Assembly (NCBI GenBank): GCA_913061075.1
Contig: CAJXSK010000003.1
Span: 175,967-239,966 of the forward strand
From: an uncultured Piscirickettsiaceae bacterium
GTDB lineage: Bacteria > Pseudomonadota > Gammaproteobacteria > Methylococcales > Cycloclasticaceae
Direction of reading: 5' to 3'
DNA length: 64,000 nucleotides
The translations under genes and the position numbers were made by a program. The notes below the pieces were generated by a model that was not told the DNA's origin, made no database searches, and worked only from the letters and a program-made list of their open reading frames with translations. Positions 9,021-16,997 of the stretch are shown one piece after another (position 1 is the stretch's first letter; each line of letters starts with the position of its first letter).

Positions 9021-9782
9021 ATGAAAAGAATATTTAAAGGGCAATTTGTTGCCTTAATGCTAATTAGTGGGGCTGCTTCGGCAGCCCTACCTCCAGTTGT
9101 TAACGGCAATGGTCAGGTTGTCTCTAACTCGCAAGTAAACTCAGGGACGGTTGAAATGTATAACCGTCTTCAACAGTTGCAAGTAGAGGTTCAGCAACTG
9201 ATTGGGCAGGTGGAAGAACAAACTTACCTAATTGAATCATTAAAAAAACGCCAACGAGATTTATACCTAGATACAGACAGGCGCATTCAGTTACTGGAAA
9301 ATAAATCATCAGGTTTGTTAGCTCCAGTACCGATTAACACACCTGGCGTAGACGGCCAAAGTGAACCAAATAACAACTCGGCATCAGCACCAGCTTCGGG
9401 AGATGACCTAGCCTACGAAAAGGCGTTTTCGAGTTTAAAGTCGGGTAGATATAAGCAGGCAATTGATGAGTTTTCTGTTTTTACCACATCGTTTCCAACG
9501 AGTAACCTTTTACCAAATGCACTGTATTGGTTAGGTGAGGCCAGTTATGTTAACCGTGACTTTGAACGAGCAAACACTGAGTTTATTAAGGTTGTTTCAG
9601 AATACCCTGAACATTCTAAAGCTAAGGATGCCATGTTGAAAATTGGTTTTATCCAATATGAAAACAAGCAATGGAAAGAAGCGAAAGAGACGTTAAATAC
9701 CGTGTCGAAAAAATACCATGGAACAACAGCGGCACGTTTGGCGGATCAAAGGCTTGATCGTATGCGCCAAGAAAAGCGCTAG
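9021..9782 (+). CDS. cpoB: Cell division coordinator CpoB (YbgF)
   Basis: Periplasmic protein that coordinates Tol-driven outer-membrane constriction with PBP1B peptidoglycan synthesis. The 253-residue precursor has a signal peptide (cleavage near ASA-ALP), an N-terminal coiled-coil trimerisation segment (about residues 40-95), a Ser/Asn-rich linker, and C-terminal TPR repeats (YEKAFSSLKSGRYKQAIDEFS, ALYWLGEASYVNRDFERANTEF, and a third). It closes the tol-pal operon. Confidence 0.95.
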   Translation: MKRIFKGQFVALMLISGAASAALPPVVNGNGQVVSNSQVNSGTVEMYNRLQQLQVEVQQLIGQVEEQTYLIESLKKRQRDLYLDTDRRIQLLENKSSGLLAPVPINTPGVDGQSEPNNNSASAPASGDDLAYEKAFSSLKSGRYKQAIDEFSVFTTSFPTSNLLPNALYWLGEASYVNRDFERANTEFIKVVSEYPEHSKAKDAMLKIGFIQYENKQWKEAKETLNTVSKKYHGTTAARLADQRLDRMRQEKR

Positions 9783-9814
9783 TACCTCACTCAAGCCCTT
9801 CAGTTTTTCAAGTT

Positions 9815-10462
9815 ATGTCTAAAGATAGTCTTCGTATTACAGAGATTTTCTACTCGCTTCAAGGTGAGGGTAAAACAGTTGGGTTACCGACCACATTTAT
9901 TCGTTTAACGGGTTGCCCTTTACGCTGTGGTTATTGCGATACAGAGTATGCTTTTCATGGTGGACAAGTTAGGTCAATAGAGTCTATTTTAGAAGAAGTT
10001 AAGACACACGGCGCGCATTACATAAATGTCACGGGTGGTGAACCATTGGCACAAAAACGTGTACATGGCTTAATGCAACAGCTTTGTGATGAAGGCTATC
10101 ATGTATCTTTGGAAACCAGTGGGGCGTTGGATATTTCAAACGTCGATAAGCGTGTTACAACTGTATTAGACGTAAAAACGCCAGGCTCTGGTGAGGTGAC
10201 GAAAAACCTAGATTCAAATTACCAGTGCTTATCTGAATCTGATCAGGTGAAATACGTAATATGTGATGAAGCGGACTTTCAGTGGTCTAAAAAACATTTA
10301 TTCGAGCATTCGCTTCACGAAAAGAGTGAGGTCTTATTTTCTCCTGTTCAGGGGCAGTTATCAGCGACTGAACTTGCTAACTGGGTGCTACAAGAGAAAT
10401 TGCCTGTACGCTTTCAAATTCAACTTCATAAACATCTCTGGGGCGATGCCCCTGGTAAATAA
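9815..10462 (+). CDS. queE: 7-carboxy-7-deazaguanine synthase QueE
   Basis: Radical-SAM enzyme that forms 7-carboxy-7-deazaguanine from 6-carboxytetrahydropterin in queuosine biosynthesis. The 215-residue protein shows the substrate-binding start ITEIFYSLQGEGKTVGLPTTFIRL and the 4Fe-4S/SAM motif C34-x3-C38-x2-C41 (CPLRCGYC), then the SAM-binding VTGGEPL. It is 9 bases upstream of queC, the next pathway enzyme, and 32 bases after cpoB, an arrangement common in gammaproteobacteria. Confidence 0.95.
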   Translation: MSKDSLRITEIFYSLQGEGKTVGLPTTFIRLTGCPLRCGYCDTEYAFHGGQVRSIESILEEVKTHGAHYINVTGGEPLAQKRVHGLMQQLCDEGYHVSLETSGALDISNVDKRVTTVLDVKTPGSGEVTKNLDSNYQCLSESDQVKYVICDEADFQWSKKHLFEHSLHEKSEVLFSPVQGQLSATELANWVLQEKLPVRFQIQLHKHLWGDAPGK

Positions 10463-10471
10463 GCCTCTAAT

Positions 10472-11149
10472 ATGTCCTCAAAAAAAGCCATAGTACTCGT
10501 GTCGGGTGGGTTAGACTCAGCAACCGTCTTAGCCATAGCAAACGAACTGGGTTATGAATGTTTTGCATTAAGTTTTGATTATGGGCAGCGCCACTGTTCT
10601 GAGCTTGATGCAGCGAGTAAATTAGCCAAGCAATATAACGTGCTTGACCATAAAACAATTAAATTGGGTATGGGGGAATTTGGCGGTTCTGCCTTAACGG
10701 ACGATTTAATCGACGTACCAACAGAAAAAAGTAGTGGAATACCGGTTACCTATGTGCCAGCACGAAACACAGTCTTCCTTTCAATAGCGTTAGGGTGGGC
10801 AGAAGTTGTCGATGCTAAAGATATTTTTATCGGTGTAAACGCGGTTGATTATTCCGGATATCCAGATTGTCGCCCAGAATTTATCTCTGCCTTTGAAACA
10901 TTGGCTAACCTAGCGACTAAAGCGGGTGTAGAAGAAGGTGGGTTTCGTATTCACACACCACTTATTAGCCTTACGAAGGCTCAAATTATAGAAAAGGGGT
11001 GTTCTTTAAATGTTGATTACAGCAAAACAGTCTCTTGTTATCAAGCAAATGAAAAAGGTGAAGCTTGTGGAGAATGTGAATCTTGCCGTTTGAGAATGCA
11101 GGGGTTTGAAAAGGCTAATATGCCAGACCCTACTCAATACGAAACATAA
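10472..11149 (+). CDS. queC: 7-cyano-7-deazaguanine synthase QueC
   Basis: ATP-dependent enzyme converting 7-carboxy-7-deazaguanine to preQ0 in queuosine synthesis. The 225-residue protein has the PP-loop [12 protein letters not shown] near its N-terminus, the conserved [38 protein letters not shown], and a zinc-binding C-terminal cysteine set ([21 protein letters not shown]). It probably forms an operon with queE. Confidence 0.96.
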   Translation: MSSKKAIVLVSGGLDSATVLAIANELGYECFALSFDYGQRHCSELDAASKLAKQYNVLDHKTIKLGMGEFGGSALTDDLIDVPTEKSSGIPVTYVPARNTVFLSIALGWAEVVDAKDIFIGVNAVDYSGYPDCRPEFISAFETLANLATKAGVEEGGFRIHTPLISLTKAQIIEKGCSLNVDYSKTVSCYQANEKGEACGECESCRLRMQGFEKANMPDPTQYET

Positions 11150-11183
11150 GTAAGTTTTTTGAGCGTTAAAACGAATATACGAC

Positions 11184-11211
11184 TTGCCTTTTTGCTCTAA
11201 TCCGGTATCAT
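11184..11211 (+). promoter_or_regulatory. Sigma-70-like promoter for tRNA-Lys
   Basis: TTGCCT at 11184-11189 and TATCAT at 11206-11211 are separated by 16 bases. The start point would fall just before the tRNA, with a GC-rich discriminator (CTCGCC), as at stringently controlled stable-RNA promoters. Assignment rests on motif and position. Confidence 0.6.
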
Positions 11212-11225
11212 TCTCGCCTCTTGGA

Positions 11226-11301
11226 GGGTCGTTAGCTCAGCTGGTAGAGCACCGCACTTTTAATGCGATGGTCGCGCGTTCGAATCGCGCACGACCCACC
11301 A
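11226..11301 (+). tRNA. tRNA-Lys (anticodon TTT)
   Basis: A 76-base cloverleaf. The acceptor stem GGGTCGT pairs with ACGACCC, followed by discriminator A and an encoded CCA. The D arm is TAGCTCAGCTGGTAGAGC. The anticodon loop CTTTTAA has TTT at 11259-11261, and the T arm GCGCGTTCGAATCGCGC is perfect. Confidence 0.97.
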
Positions 11302-11315
11302 TCTAAACAAGGAAT

Positions 11316-11340
11316 GCCAGCTTTTTAAGCTGGCTTTTTT
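11316..11340 (+). terminator. Rho-independent terminator after tRNA-Lys
   Basis: GCCAGCTT pairs with AAGCTGGC around a TTT loop, followed directly by TTTTTT. It lies 14 bases downstream of the tRNA CCA. Confidence 0.9.
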
Positions 11341-11420
11341 CTGCCTACTTGTTTTTACAAACGTAAAGTAAAGTAAGTTAAATTCAAGCATGCTTGCAAG
11401 GGCGATTGGTTAACTACCGT

Positions 11421-11999
11421 TTACAATTCGCGTTGTATTTCTTGTTGTTGTTCAATGGTATTGATGTTCTTAAAGTCTTCTCGAACATCAGAAAAATCAA
11501 CTTCTACAACCGTTTGAGTGGCATACCAACGATCAATTTTACGTTGTCCTGTATTTAAAAAACCATGAAGGCTTGCTGCTAGGCTGGTTTTAAGCAGCGC
11601 ATACACTGGTTGGAGTCGTTCGCCATCATGGGCAACTGCGATATCTGCTTTAGCTTCTTGCATAGACCGCTCCATGCGTTCTACAAGATCTTTTGGCACC
11701 CTAGGTGCATCGCATGGCAGGGTGATAATGAGCGGTGTTGTGGAATGGATCATTGCAACATAAAAGCCGGCGAGGGGGCCTTGGAAATCGTTTAGCGTGT
11801 CGCAAATGACGGGGTAGTTATAGGTCTCGTAAATATCTATATTACGGTTAGCGTTGATGAGAACATGACTGCATTGCGATTCAATAGCCTCTAACACTAA
11901 TTCAATGATCGGTTTGTTGTTAACGTGAATGAGTCCCTTGTCCGCATTGTTAATGCGCCTACCTTGGCCACCAGCAAGAATGACGGCAGTAATATTCAT
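11421..11999 (-). CDS. mobA: Molybdenum cofactor guanylyltransferase MobA
   Basis: Transfers GMP from GTP to molybdopterin to make the guanine dinucleotide cofactor of DMSO-reductase-type enzymes. The 192-residue protein begins with the nucleotide-binding signature LAGGQGRRINNADKGL, and shows GPLAGFYVAM and the metal-binding LPCDAPRVP. It is a single gene on the minus strand, convergent with the tRNA-Lys unit. No other molybdenum cofactor gene or molybdoenzyme is present in the window. Confidence 0.9.
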   Translation of the reverse strand: MNITAVILAGGQGRRINNADKGLIHVNNKPIIELVLEAIESQCSHVLINANRNIDIYETYNYPVICDTLNDFQGPLAGFYVAMIHSTTPLIITLPCDAPRVPKDLVERMERSMQEAKADIAVAHDGERLQPVYALLKTSLAASLHGFLNTGQRKIDRWYATQTVVEVDFSDVREDFKNINTIEQQQEIQREL

Positions 12000-12041
12000 T
12001 TATGAAATGTTGAGGGCACTTTAAGTTGAGCTTGATTGGCA

Positions 12042-12638
12042 CTAGCCATGTTTACCAACACGCCAACCCTTATCGGCGATTAATTGTTCTGCTAGATGTA
12101 ATGGCTCGTCTTCCAACGGTGTAGCCATTGAGTCATTCCACCGGTTGAAAAAACCAAACATGCCGATAACACCCAATATCTCTACTATTTCATCATCATT
12201 CCAGTGTTGGCTTAACGTGTTGTACATCTCATCAGTTACATTATTTGGTACAGAGGCGGCCGCCAGTGTGTAATCTAAAGCAATACGTTCCTTATCGCTG
12301 TACAGGGGGCTTTTATTGTAAGTATAAACATCTCTTAACTTTTCTTCGCTGATACCAAAACGCGTTGCACTGACCGATGTATGCGCTTTGCAATATTGGC
12401 AGCCAGCCGCTTGGCTAGCGATATGAGCAATGAGTCGTTTAAAACCGAGGTCTATCCGCCCATTAGGAGAAAAAACAGCTTTATTCATTTGTATAACGGC
12501 TTTAGCAATGGCGGGAACACGTTGCATAGTGAGTAAACTATTAGGCACAAAACCCAAGGTTTTTACAAAGTGTTTAAATTCTTCTTTTAATTCAGGATCT
12601 TGGCATTCATCTATTGATAATGGCTTCATTCGAGACAT
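12042..12638 (-). CDS. Carboxymuconolactone decarboxylase / AhpD-like family protein
   Basis: A 198-residue protein of the AhpD-like alkylhydroperoxidase fold. The redox motif C80-Q-Y-C83 followed by His86 (CQYCKAHT) is the peroxidase-type active site of the family. It resembles the peroxidase-related subgroup, though the physiological substrate is unknown. The start is the ATG of MSRMKPLSIDEC, preceded by a strong AAAGGAGC; a longer frame to 12722 lacks such a site. The gene is divergent from the DUF2721 gene. Confidence 0.85.
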   Translation of the reverse strand: MSRMKPLSIDECQDPELKEEFKHFVKTLGFVPNSLLTMQRVPAIAKAVIQMNKAVFSPNGRIDLGFKRLIAHIASQAAGCQYCKAHTSVSATRFGISEEKLRDVYTYNKSPLYSDKERIALDYTLAAASVPNNVTDEMYNTLSQHWNDDEIVEILGVIGMFGFFNRWNDSMATPLEDEPLHLAEQLIADKGWRVGKHG

Positions 12639-12749
12639 ATGTGCTCCTTTCGATAAGATTAAAAGGTTTAGAATGTTGACTGTTGAATATACCAGATGAA
12701 CTTGGTTACGTATAATAATCAACCCTGTTAATTAACGTTAGGATCCCCA

Positions 12750-13133
12750 TTGGACTTATCCACGCCCGCCTTACTTTTTCCTGCCATTTCACTTTTACTA
12801 CTGGCCTATACGAATCGCTTCATGGGTTTAGCAGGCGTTATTCGTGGTTTACACCGGCAAATAAACGACACAAATAAAGAACTTATTGCACGTCAAATTA
12901 TCAGCTTACGTTTACGTATCAAACTCATTATTTGGATGCAAATTTTGGGTGTGTTGAGTATCACGCTTTGCGTAATAGCCATGTTTCTATTATTTATGGA
13001 ATTAGCCATGTTGGGCCAAGCTGCTTTCATTATTAGCTTAGTGCTGATGATGTTGTCGTTGGGGGTGTCGTTGTACGAACTAAAGATTTCAGGGCATGCT
13101 TTGAATATAGAGCTCGAAGATATCGACTGTTAA
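12750..13133 (+). CDS. DUF2721 family membrane protein
   Basis: A 127-residue inner-membrane protein of unknown function. The family signature TPALLFPAISLLLLAYTNRF is at the N-terminus. There are about three membrane segments (residues 5-25, 55-80, 85-110), and a polar loop between the first two contains several Arg residues. The start is TTG with an upstream AGGA. No ATG is available that would keep the conserved N-terminus. Confidence 0.85.
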   Translation: MDLSTPALLFPAISLLLLAYTNRFMGLAGVIRGLHRQINDTNKELIARQIISLRLRIKLIIWMQILGVLSITLCVIAMFLLFMELAMLGQAAFIISLVLMMLSLGVSLYELKISGHALNIELEDIDC

Positions 13134-13141
13134 GCCAGTAT

Positions 13142-13750
13142 TTAACGTTGTAGCTTTCCAGAAATAGGTTCATCAATAATATCATTAAGAATGCCATTCT
13201 TTATGTTGTAGATCCACCCGTGTACAGATAATGTTGCCCCAGCTTTCCACGCATTTTTTACAATAGTGGTGTCACATACATTACTCACTTGTTCTATAAC
13301 GTTCAATTCACATAAACGGTTGTGTTTGTCAGTTTCATTGAGGGTGCTCAACTCAGCCTCATGAATACGATTAACATCTTTAATATGACCCAGCCAATTA
13401 TCAATCAACCCATGCTCTTGGTCATCCATCGAAGCCATAATGCCACCACAACCATAATGGCCGCATACAATAATATGTTTTACTTTTAATACCTCAACAG
13501 CGTATTGAATAACAGATAAGCAATTTAAATCGGAATGTATCACCATGTTAGCGATGTTTCGGTGAACAAATACTTCGCCAGGGGCGAGATTAATCAACTC
13601 ATTCGACGGTACACGGCTGTCAGAACAACCAATCCAAAGGTATTCAGGTGCTTGTAATTCCGATAAACGCTCAAAGAACTTGGGGTCTTCCTTAACGATA
13701 GATGCTGCCCAATCTTTGTTACTTTTAAATAAGTGTTCTAAGGTTTTCAT
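13142..13750 (-). CDS. can: Beta-class carbonic anhydrase
   Basis: Zinc enzyme interconverting CO2 and bicarbonate in the cytoplasm, supplying bicarbonate for biosynthesis. The 202-residue protein has the full beta-class zinc set: C42 and the gating D44 (GCSDSR), H98 and C101 (CGHYGCGG). The overall sequence (FVHRNIANMV, LSVIQYAVEVLKVKHIIV, LCELNVIEQV) matches Can (YadF) of enterobacteria. It is convergent with the DUF2721 gene with almost no gap. Confidence 0.95.
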   Translation of the reverse strand: MKTLEHLFKSNKDWAASIVKEDPKFFERLSELQAPEYLWIGCSDSRVPSNELINLAPGEVFVHRNIANMVIHSDLNCLSVIQYAVEVLKVKHIIVCGHYGCGGIMASMDDQEHGLIDNWLGHIKDVNRIHEAELSTLNETDKHNRLCELNVIEQVSNVCDTTIVKNAWKAGATLSVHGWIYNIKNGILNDIIDEPISGKLQR

Positions 13751-13896
13751 ACCAGTGGGTTGTCTTATTATTTAACGTGGATAAAGTGTACCCGAAAGGG
13801 AAAAAATACTCACGATAGATTTTATAAATCAGCATATTGTGAAGGCGTAACATTGAGCGTATCCTAAATTCTCAACGTATCAAAAAGGAGAACACA

Positions 13897-14103
13897 ATGA
13901 GTCATCACACGTATAAGCACATTGAAATTACAGGCAGTTCAGAAGTGAGCTCGGACGATGCTGTCAGCAATGCAATTGAAACGGCATCGAAATCCGTAAA
14001 AAACATGGGCTGGTTTGAGGTGTTAGAAACGCGTGGTCATATTTCTGAGGGCGCAATCAAACACTGGCAAGTGACGATAAAAGTCGGCTTTAGACTCGAG
14101 TGA
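13897..14103 (+). CDS. Dodecin family flavin-binding protein
   Basis: A 68-residue dodecin, a small protein that forms dodecameric hollow spheres binding flavin or coenzyme A and buffering free flavin. The family pattern is clear: HIEITGSSEVSSDDAVSNAIETASKSVKNMGWFEVLETRGHI, followed by the strand WQVTIKVGFRLE. The central Trp of NMGWFEV stacks on the flavin in known dodecins. A good ribosome-binding site (AAGGAG) precedes the ATG. It is a single gene. Confidence 0.92.
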   Translation: MSHHTYKHIEITGSSEVSSDDAVSNAIETASKSVKNMGWFEVLETRGHISEGAIKHWQVTIKVGFRLE

Positions 14104-14177
14104 ACAACTAAACACCAGTTAGCAGAAATATTACGTGCAACTGGCTTGCACTTGTATGGTTGGGTGAAGAAAAGAAC

Positions 14178-14705
14178 ATGAAGAAGTCACACGAATTGCT
14201 CTTATATGCCTTATTAATCATCCCGTTGTATTACGTGGGTATTCTGTGGTTGGAACGCACCGCAGATAAAGGCTATGCCGATGCTCAGCACGACTTGGCA
14301 TTGCGCACATTACATGGCGATGGTTTGTCACAAGACTCACACAAAGCGGCTGAACTCTTTACCCAAGCGGCGGAACAAAACTATGCCGCATCTCAATACG
14401 AATTAGCCAGGTTATACGCAGCAGGTAATGGCGTAGGGCAAAACTATACCTTAGCAATGGAATGGCATACTAAAGCAGCCTATCAAGGCTATGCGCGTTC
14501 ATTGTATGAAATCGCGCTATTGCACGAAGGTGGGCTTGGCGTTAAAAAAGACTTAGTTAAAGCCCATATGTTTGCACAAATCGCCTCATCTAATCAGCAC
14601 GCCAAAGCCATTGCGCTTAAAGATCGTTTAACACAGCAGCTATCAGCAGAAGAAATAGCGCAAGCGCAAAAAATGGGTAAAATTTGGATCAGCGAACGGA
14701 AGTAA
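14178..14705 (+). CDS. Membrane-anchored Sel1-repeat protein
   Basis: A 175-residue protein with an N-terminal membrane segment (LLLYALLIIPLYYVGILWL) and about three Sel1-type repeats (ADAQHDLALRTLHGDGLSQDSHKAAELFTQAAEQ, ASQYELARLYAAGNGVGQ, ARSLYEIALLHEGGLGVKK). Such repeats mediate protein contacts, and the specific role is unknown. The ATG at 14178 is preferred over a TTG six codons upstream because a purine-rich stretch precedes it and the N-terminus then fits a signal anchor. It ends one base before the convergent VWA gene. Confidence 0.8.
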   Translation: MKKSHELLLYALLIIPLYYVGILWLERTADKGYADAQHDLALRTLHGDGLSQDSHKAAELFTQAAEQNYAASQYELARLYAAGNGVGQNYTLAMEWHTKAAYQGYARSLYEIALLHEGGLGVKKDLVKAHMFAQIASSNQHAKAIALKDRLTQQLSAEEIAQAQKMGKIWISERK

Positions 14706-14706
14706 C

Positions 14707-15852
14707 CTAGCTGCACTCTTGCGCAAAGTAGTTAACTGCCTGCTGTAACGACTCTAAGCTGTGTGCGGGGGCGTGTTTATCAATATAAGGCTTGGCTTCT
14801 AGCATAGTCCCTTTGTCGGGGTTATACCCTTCACGGCCCAGCATCGGGTTAAGCCATATGATTTTCTTCGTGGCATTTTGAATCGTTTTTAACTCGGCCA
14901 CTAATTGGGCGGGCTTATTCGTATCAAACCCATCGCTAATAATAATAAAAACGGTTTTTGCCGACAGCGTTCGCGCCGCATAGCGAGTGTTAAATTCATG
15001 TAACGATTCGGCAATACTCGTACCGCCCATCCATAAATGGTTGCGCGCCTCTAATTGTTGGCGCATTTTTTCAATGGACGGTTCGCGGTAATATTCCGTT
15101 ACCTTAAATAACTCAGTGTGGAAGGCAAATACGTCGCTGGATTTAAACGACCGTATCAAGCCACGCGCAAAACGAAACAACAACGGGTTGTTCCATGTCA
15201 TTGAATGCGACACATCATGCAAAATTACTAAGTGAATAGGCTTGCGCACACGGTTCTTATAAAAAATTTGTTTCGGATGCCCGCCGTGGGATAAGTTACG
15301 CCGAATCGTTTGCCGAATATCAATTTTAGACCCTGTGGGGCGAATCACATTTTGGTAGCTCAATCGCCGCATCAACTTATGTGCTAACTGTTCAGCCAAG
15401 CGTTCAATTTCCATCATCGCTTGGTGGTTATTTAAAAACCTAAAATCCGCCTTAGAAAATGTGTTTTGTCGCCCAGCGCCAGCACTCGTTTCTTTAGACA
15501 TGTCTTGAATCAAGTCCGGCGCTTCGTGCGAGCTGCCACTAAACCCCGTTACCTTATTTGTAGGAGGCGTAAACAACAGCTCTGGGCCATCACCTTCTTC
15601 GTCTTCCTCACCGGCCACGCCCTTAACTGGTAGCCAATAAAGGTTAAATAACGCTTCAAATTGTTGCCACTCCAATAGGCTGTGGCACGTTAACGAACGT
15701 AAAATATGTTTAAGCTGTTTCTTATCGGTTAGCGCGTGGTCGTCTAGGCTTGTTAAGGCATCCAAAATTTCTTGAATCCCAATCGTAAAGCCTTCGTATC
15801 GAAGGTAGTGAATAAAGCCAATCAGTCGGCCAGTGGGTTGTGCAGTGTCCAC
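14707..15852 (-). CDS. CoxE-like VWA domain protein
   Basis: A 381-residue protein of the CoxE-like VWA family, usually paired with a MoxR AAA+ ATPase in complexes that assemble or activate metalloenzymes. The MIDAS motif is D213-x-S215-x-S217 (LHDVSHSM), with later conserved Thr (GGTSI) and Asp (ISDGFDT). The start is GTG at 15852. It follows the moxR gene by 15 bases on the same strand, so they form an operon. No carbon monoxide dehydrogenase genes are in the window, so the client is unknown. Confidence 0.88.
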   Translation of the reverse strand: MDTAQPTGRLIGFIHYLRYEGFTIGIQEILDALTSLDDHALTDKKQLKHILRSLTCHSLLEWQQFEALFNLYWLPVKGVAGEEDEEGDGPELLFTPPTNKVTGFSGSSHEAPDLIQDMSKETSAGAGRQNTFSKADFRFLNNHQAMMEIERLAEQLAHKLMRRLSYQNVIRPTGSKIDIRQTIRRNLSHGGHPKQIFYKNRVRKPIHLVILHDVSHSMTWNNPLLFRFARGLIRSFKSSDVFAFHTELFKVTEYYREPSIEKMRQQLEARNHLWMGGTSIAESLHEFNTRYAARTLSAKTVFIIISDGFDTNKPAQLVAELKTIQNATKKIIWLNPMLGREGYNPDKGTMLEAKPYIDKHAPAHSLESLQQAVNYFAQECS

Positions 15853-15867
15853 AGGTAAAATCGTGCC

Positions 15868-16749
15868 CTAAGACAACGTGGTTAAAATCTCATTCACGGT
15901 ATCTTTATCCAAACGCGCCACGTCATCCTGCGTTTTAAGCAAACAACTGCGTGTTGAATTCACAATAAAGTCATCATCCGTTAGTGACTCAACACCTTGC
16001 CCCATTAACGCGCTGGCCCAATCTAACGTTTCAGCAATGCCCGGTTGTTTACGCAGTTCATAATCACGTAGCTTTTGTAAAAACTCCGCCACTTGCAACG
16101 CTAGCTTTTCTTGAATGCCCGGTAAACGTGCATGAATAATACGCAGTTCTTTCTCAAGGTTAGGGTAACCCATATAGTGGTACAAACAGCGGCGGCGTAA
16201 TGCGTCGCTTAACTCACGCGTCCCGTTGGATGTTAAAACCACCCTAGGTATCGTCGTCGCTTTTATCGTACCCAGTTCAGGGATCGTAATTTGAAAATCC
16301 GACAGCAACTCCAACAAAAACGCTTCAAAGGCCTCATCTGCACGGTCAATCTCATCAATTAAAAGAACCGGTGCAGTCTGCTGGCGAATCGCCTGTAAAA
16401 GCGGGCGTTCTAATAAAAATGATTCGTTAAAAATCCCCGCGTCTTTTTGTTCGTAACTCGTATCACCTTCTTCCATCATCTTAATAGAAAGTAATTGATG
16501 CGAATAATTCCATTCATATACCGCCGTACTGGCATCCAAACCTTCATAGCACTGCAAACGAATCAAAGGGCAACCGTTAATCTTCGCCAACACCTTCGCA
16601 ATCTCGGTTTTACCCACACCTGCATCGCCTTCAATTAATAAGGGGCGTTCCAACGACTTCATTAAAGACAGCGTCGTTACTAAATCAGCATCGGCAATGT
16701 AGTGTTGCTGTTCTAATTGTTGGCTGAGGTGTTCGAATTGGTTTGTCAT
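15868..16749 (-). CDS. MoxR-type AAA+ ATPase
   Basis: A 293-residue AAA+ ATPase of the MoxR/CoxD type, thought to act as a chaperone with VWA partners. Walker A is GDAGVGKT (residues 41-48) and Walker B includes DEID (132-135), followed by DEAFEAFLLELLSD. Sensor 1 is VVLTSNGTRELSDALRRRC. It is the first gene of the two-gene operon with the VWA protein and points away from the accessory block that begins just upstream. Confidence 0.9.
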   Translation of the reverse strand: MTNQFEHLSQQLEQQHYIADADLVTTLSLMKSLERPLLIEGDAGVGKTEIAKVLAKINGCPLIRLQCYEGLDASTAVYEWNYSHQLLSIKMMEEGDTSYEQKDAGIFNESFLLERPLLQAIRQQTAPVLLIDEIDRADEAFEAFLLELLSDFQITIPELGTIKATTIPRVVLTSNGTRELSDALRRRCLYHYMGYPNLEKELRIIHARLPGIQEKLALQVAEFLQKLRDYELRKQPGIAETLDWASALMGQGVESLTDDDFIVNSTRSCLLKTQDDVARLDKDTVNEILTTLS

Positions 16750-16881
16750 CAGGTATGCCGTTGTGTCAGTTAAATTATCTTAGGAATATTTTGGGTTTAA
16801 TGCAAACGGTTAGTGCCAGGTTAAGCTATGACAATACGTTATGATTGCTCTCATAGAGCTAATCAAATTGGGGTAAGGCTA

Positions 16882-16902
16882 GAATTAAAGCTTCTTTAAT
16901 TC
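16882..16902. repeat. 9-bp perfect inverted repeat
   Basis: GAATTAAAG and CTTTAATTC arms around a CTT centre. It directly abuts the first unit of the 22-nt periodic repeat and lies upstream of the DUF4143 ATPase gene. There is no T-run on either side, so it looks more like a protein-binding site than a terminator. Confidence 0.7.
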
Positions 16903-16968
16903 CATTTGGACGAAATAATACTTTCATTTGGACGAAACTTTATTTACACTTGGACGAATATTTTCTCA
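16903..16968 (+). repeat. Three 22-nt periodic repeats upstream of the DUF4143 ATPase
   Basis: Three consecutive 22-base units begin at 16903, 16925 and 16947. Each starts with CATTTGGACGAA (third unit CACTTGGACGAA), followed by an A/T-rich 10-base filler. The core is weakly dyad-symmetric (ATTT ... AAAT). The exact 22-base period, close to two helical turns, puts every copy on the same face of the DNA, which suggests cooperative binding of a regulator. The last unit ends 29 bases before the ATG. Confidence 0.8.
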
Positions 16969-16997
16969 CTACGCTTGGTAGATAAAAACGTCATAAT

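Noticed and set aside
16903..16968. Short CRISPR array
   Set aside because: Only three units, a 12-base core and 10-base A/T-rich fillers; CRISPR repeats and spacers are much longer and no cas gene is near.
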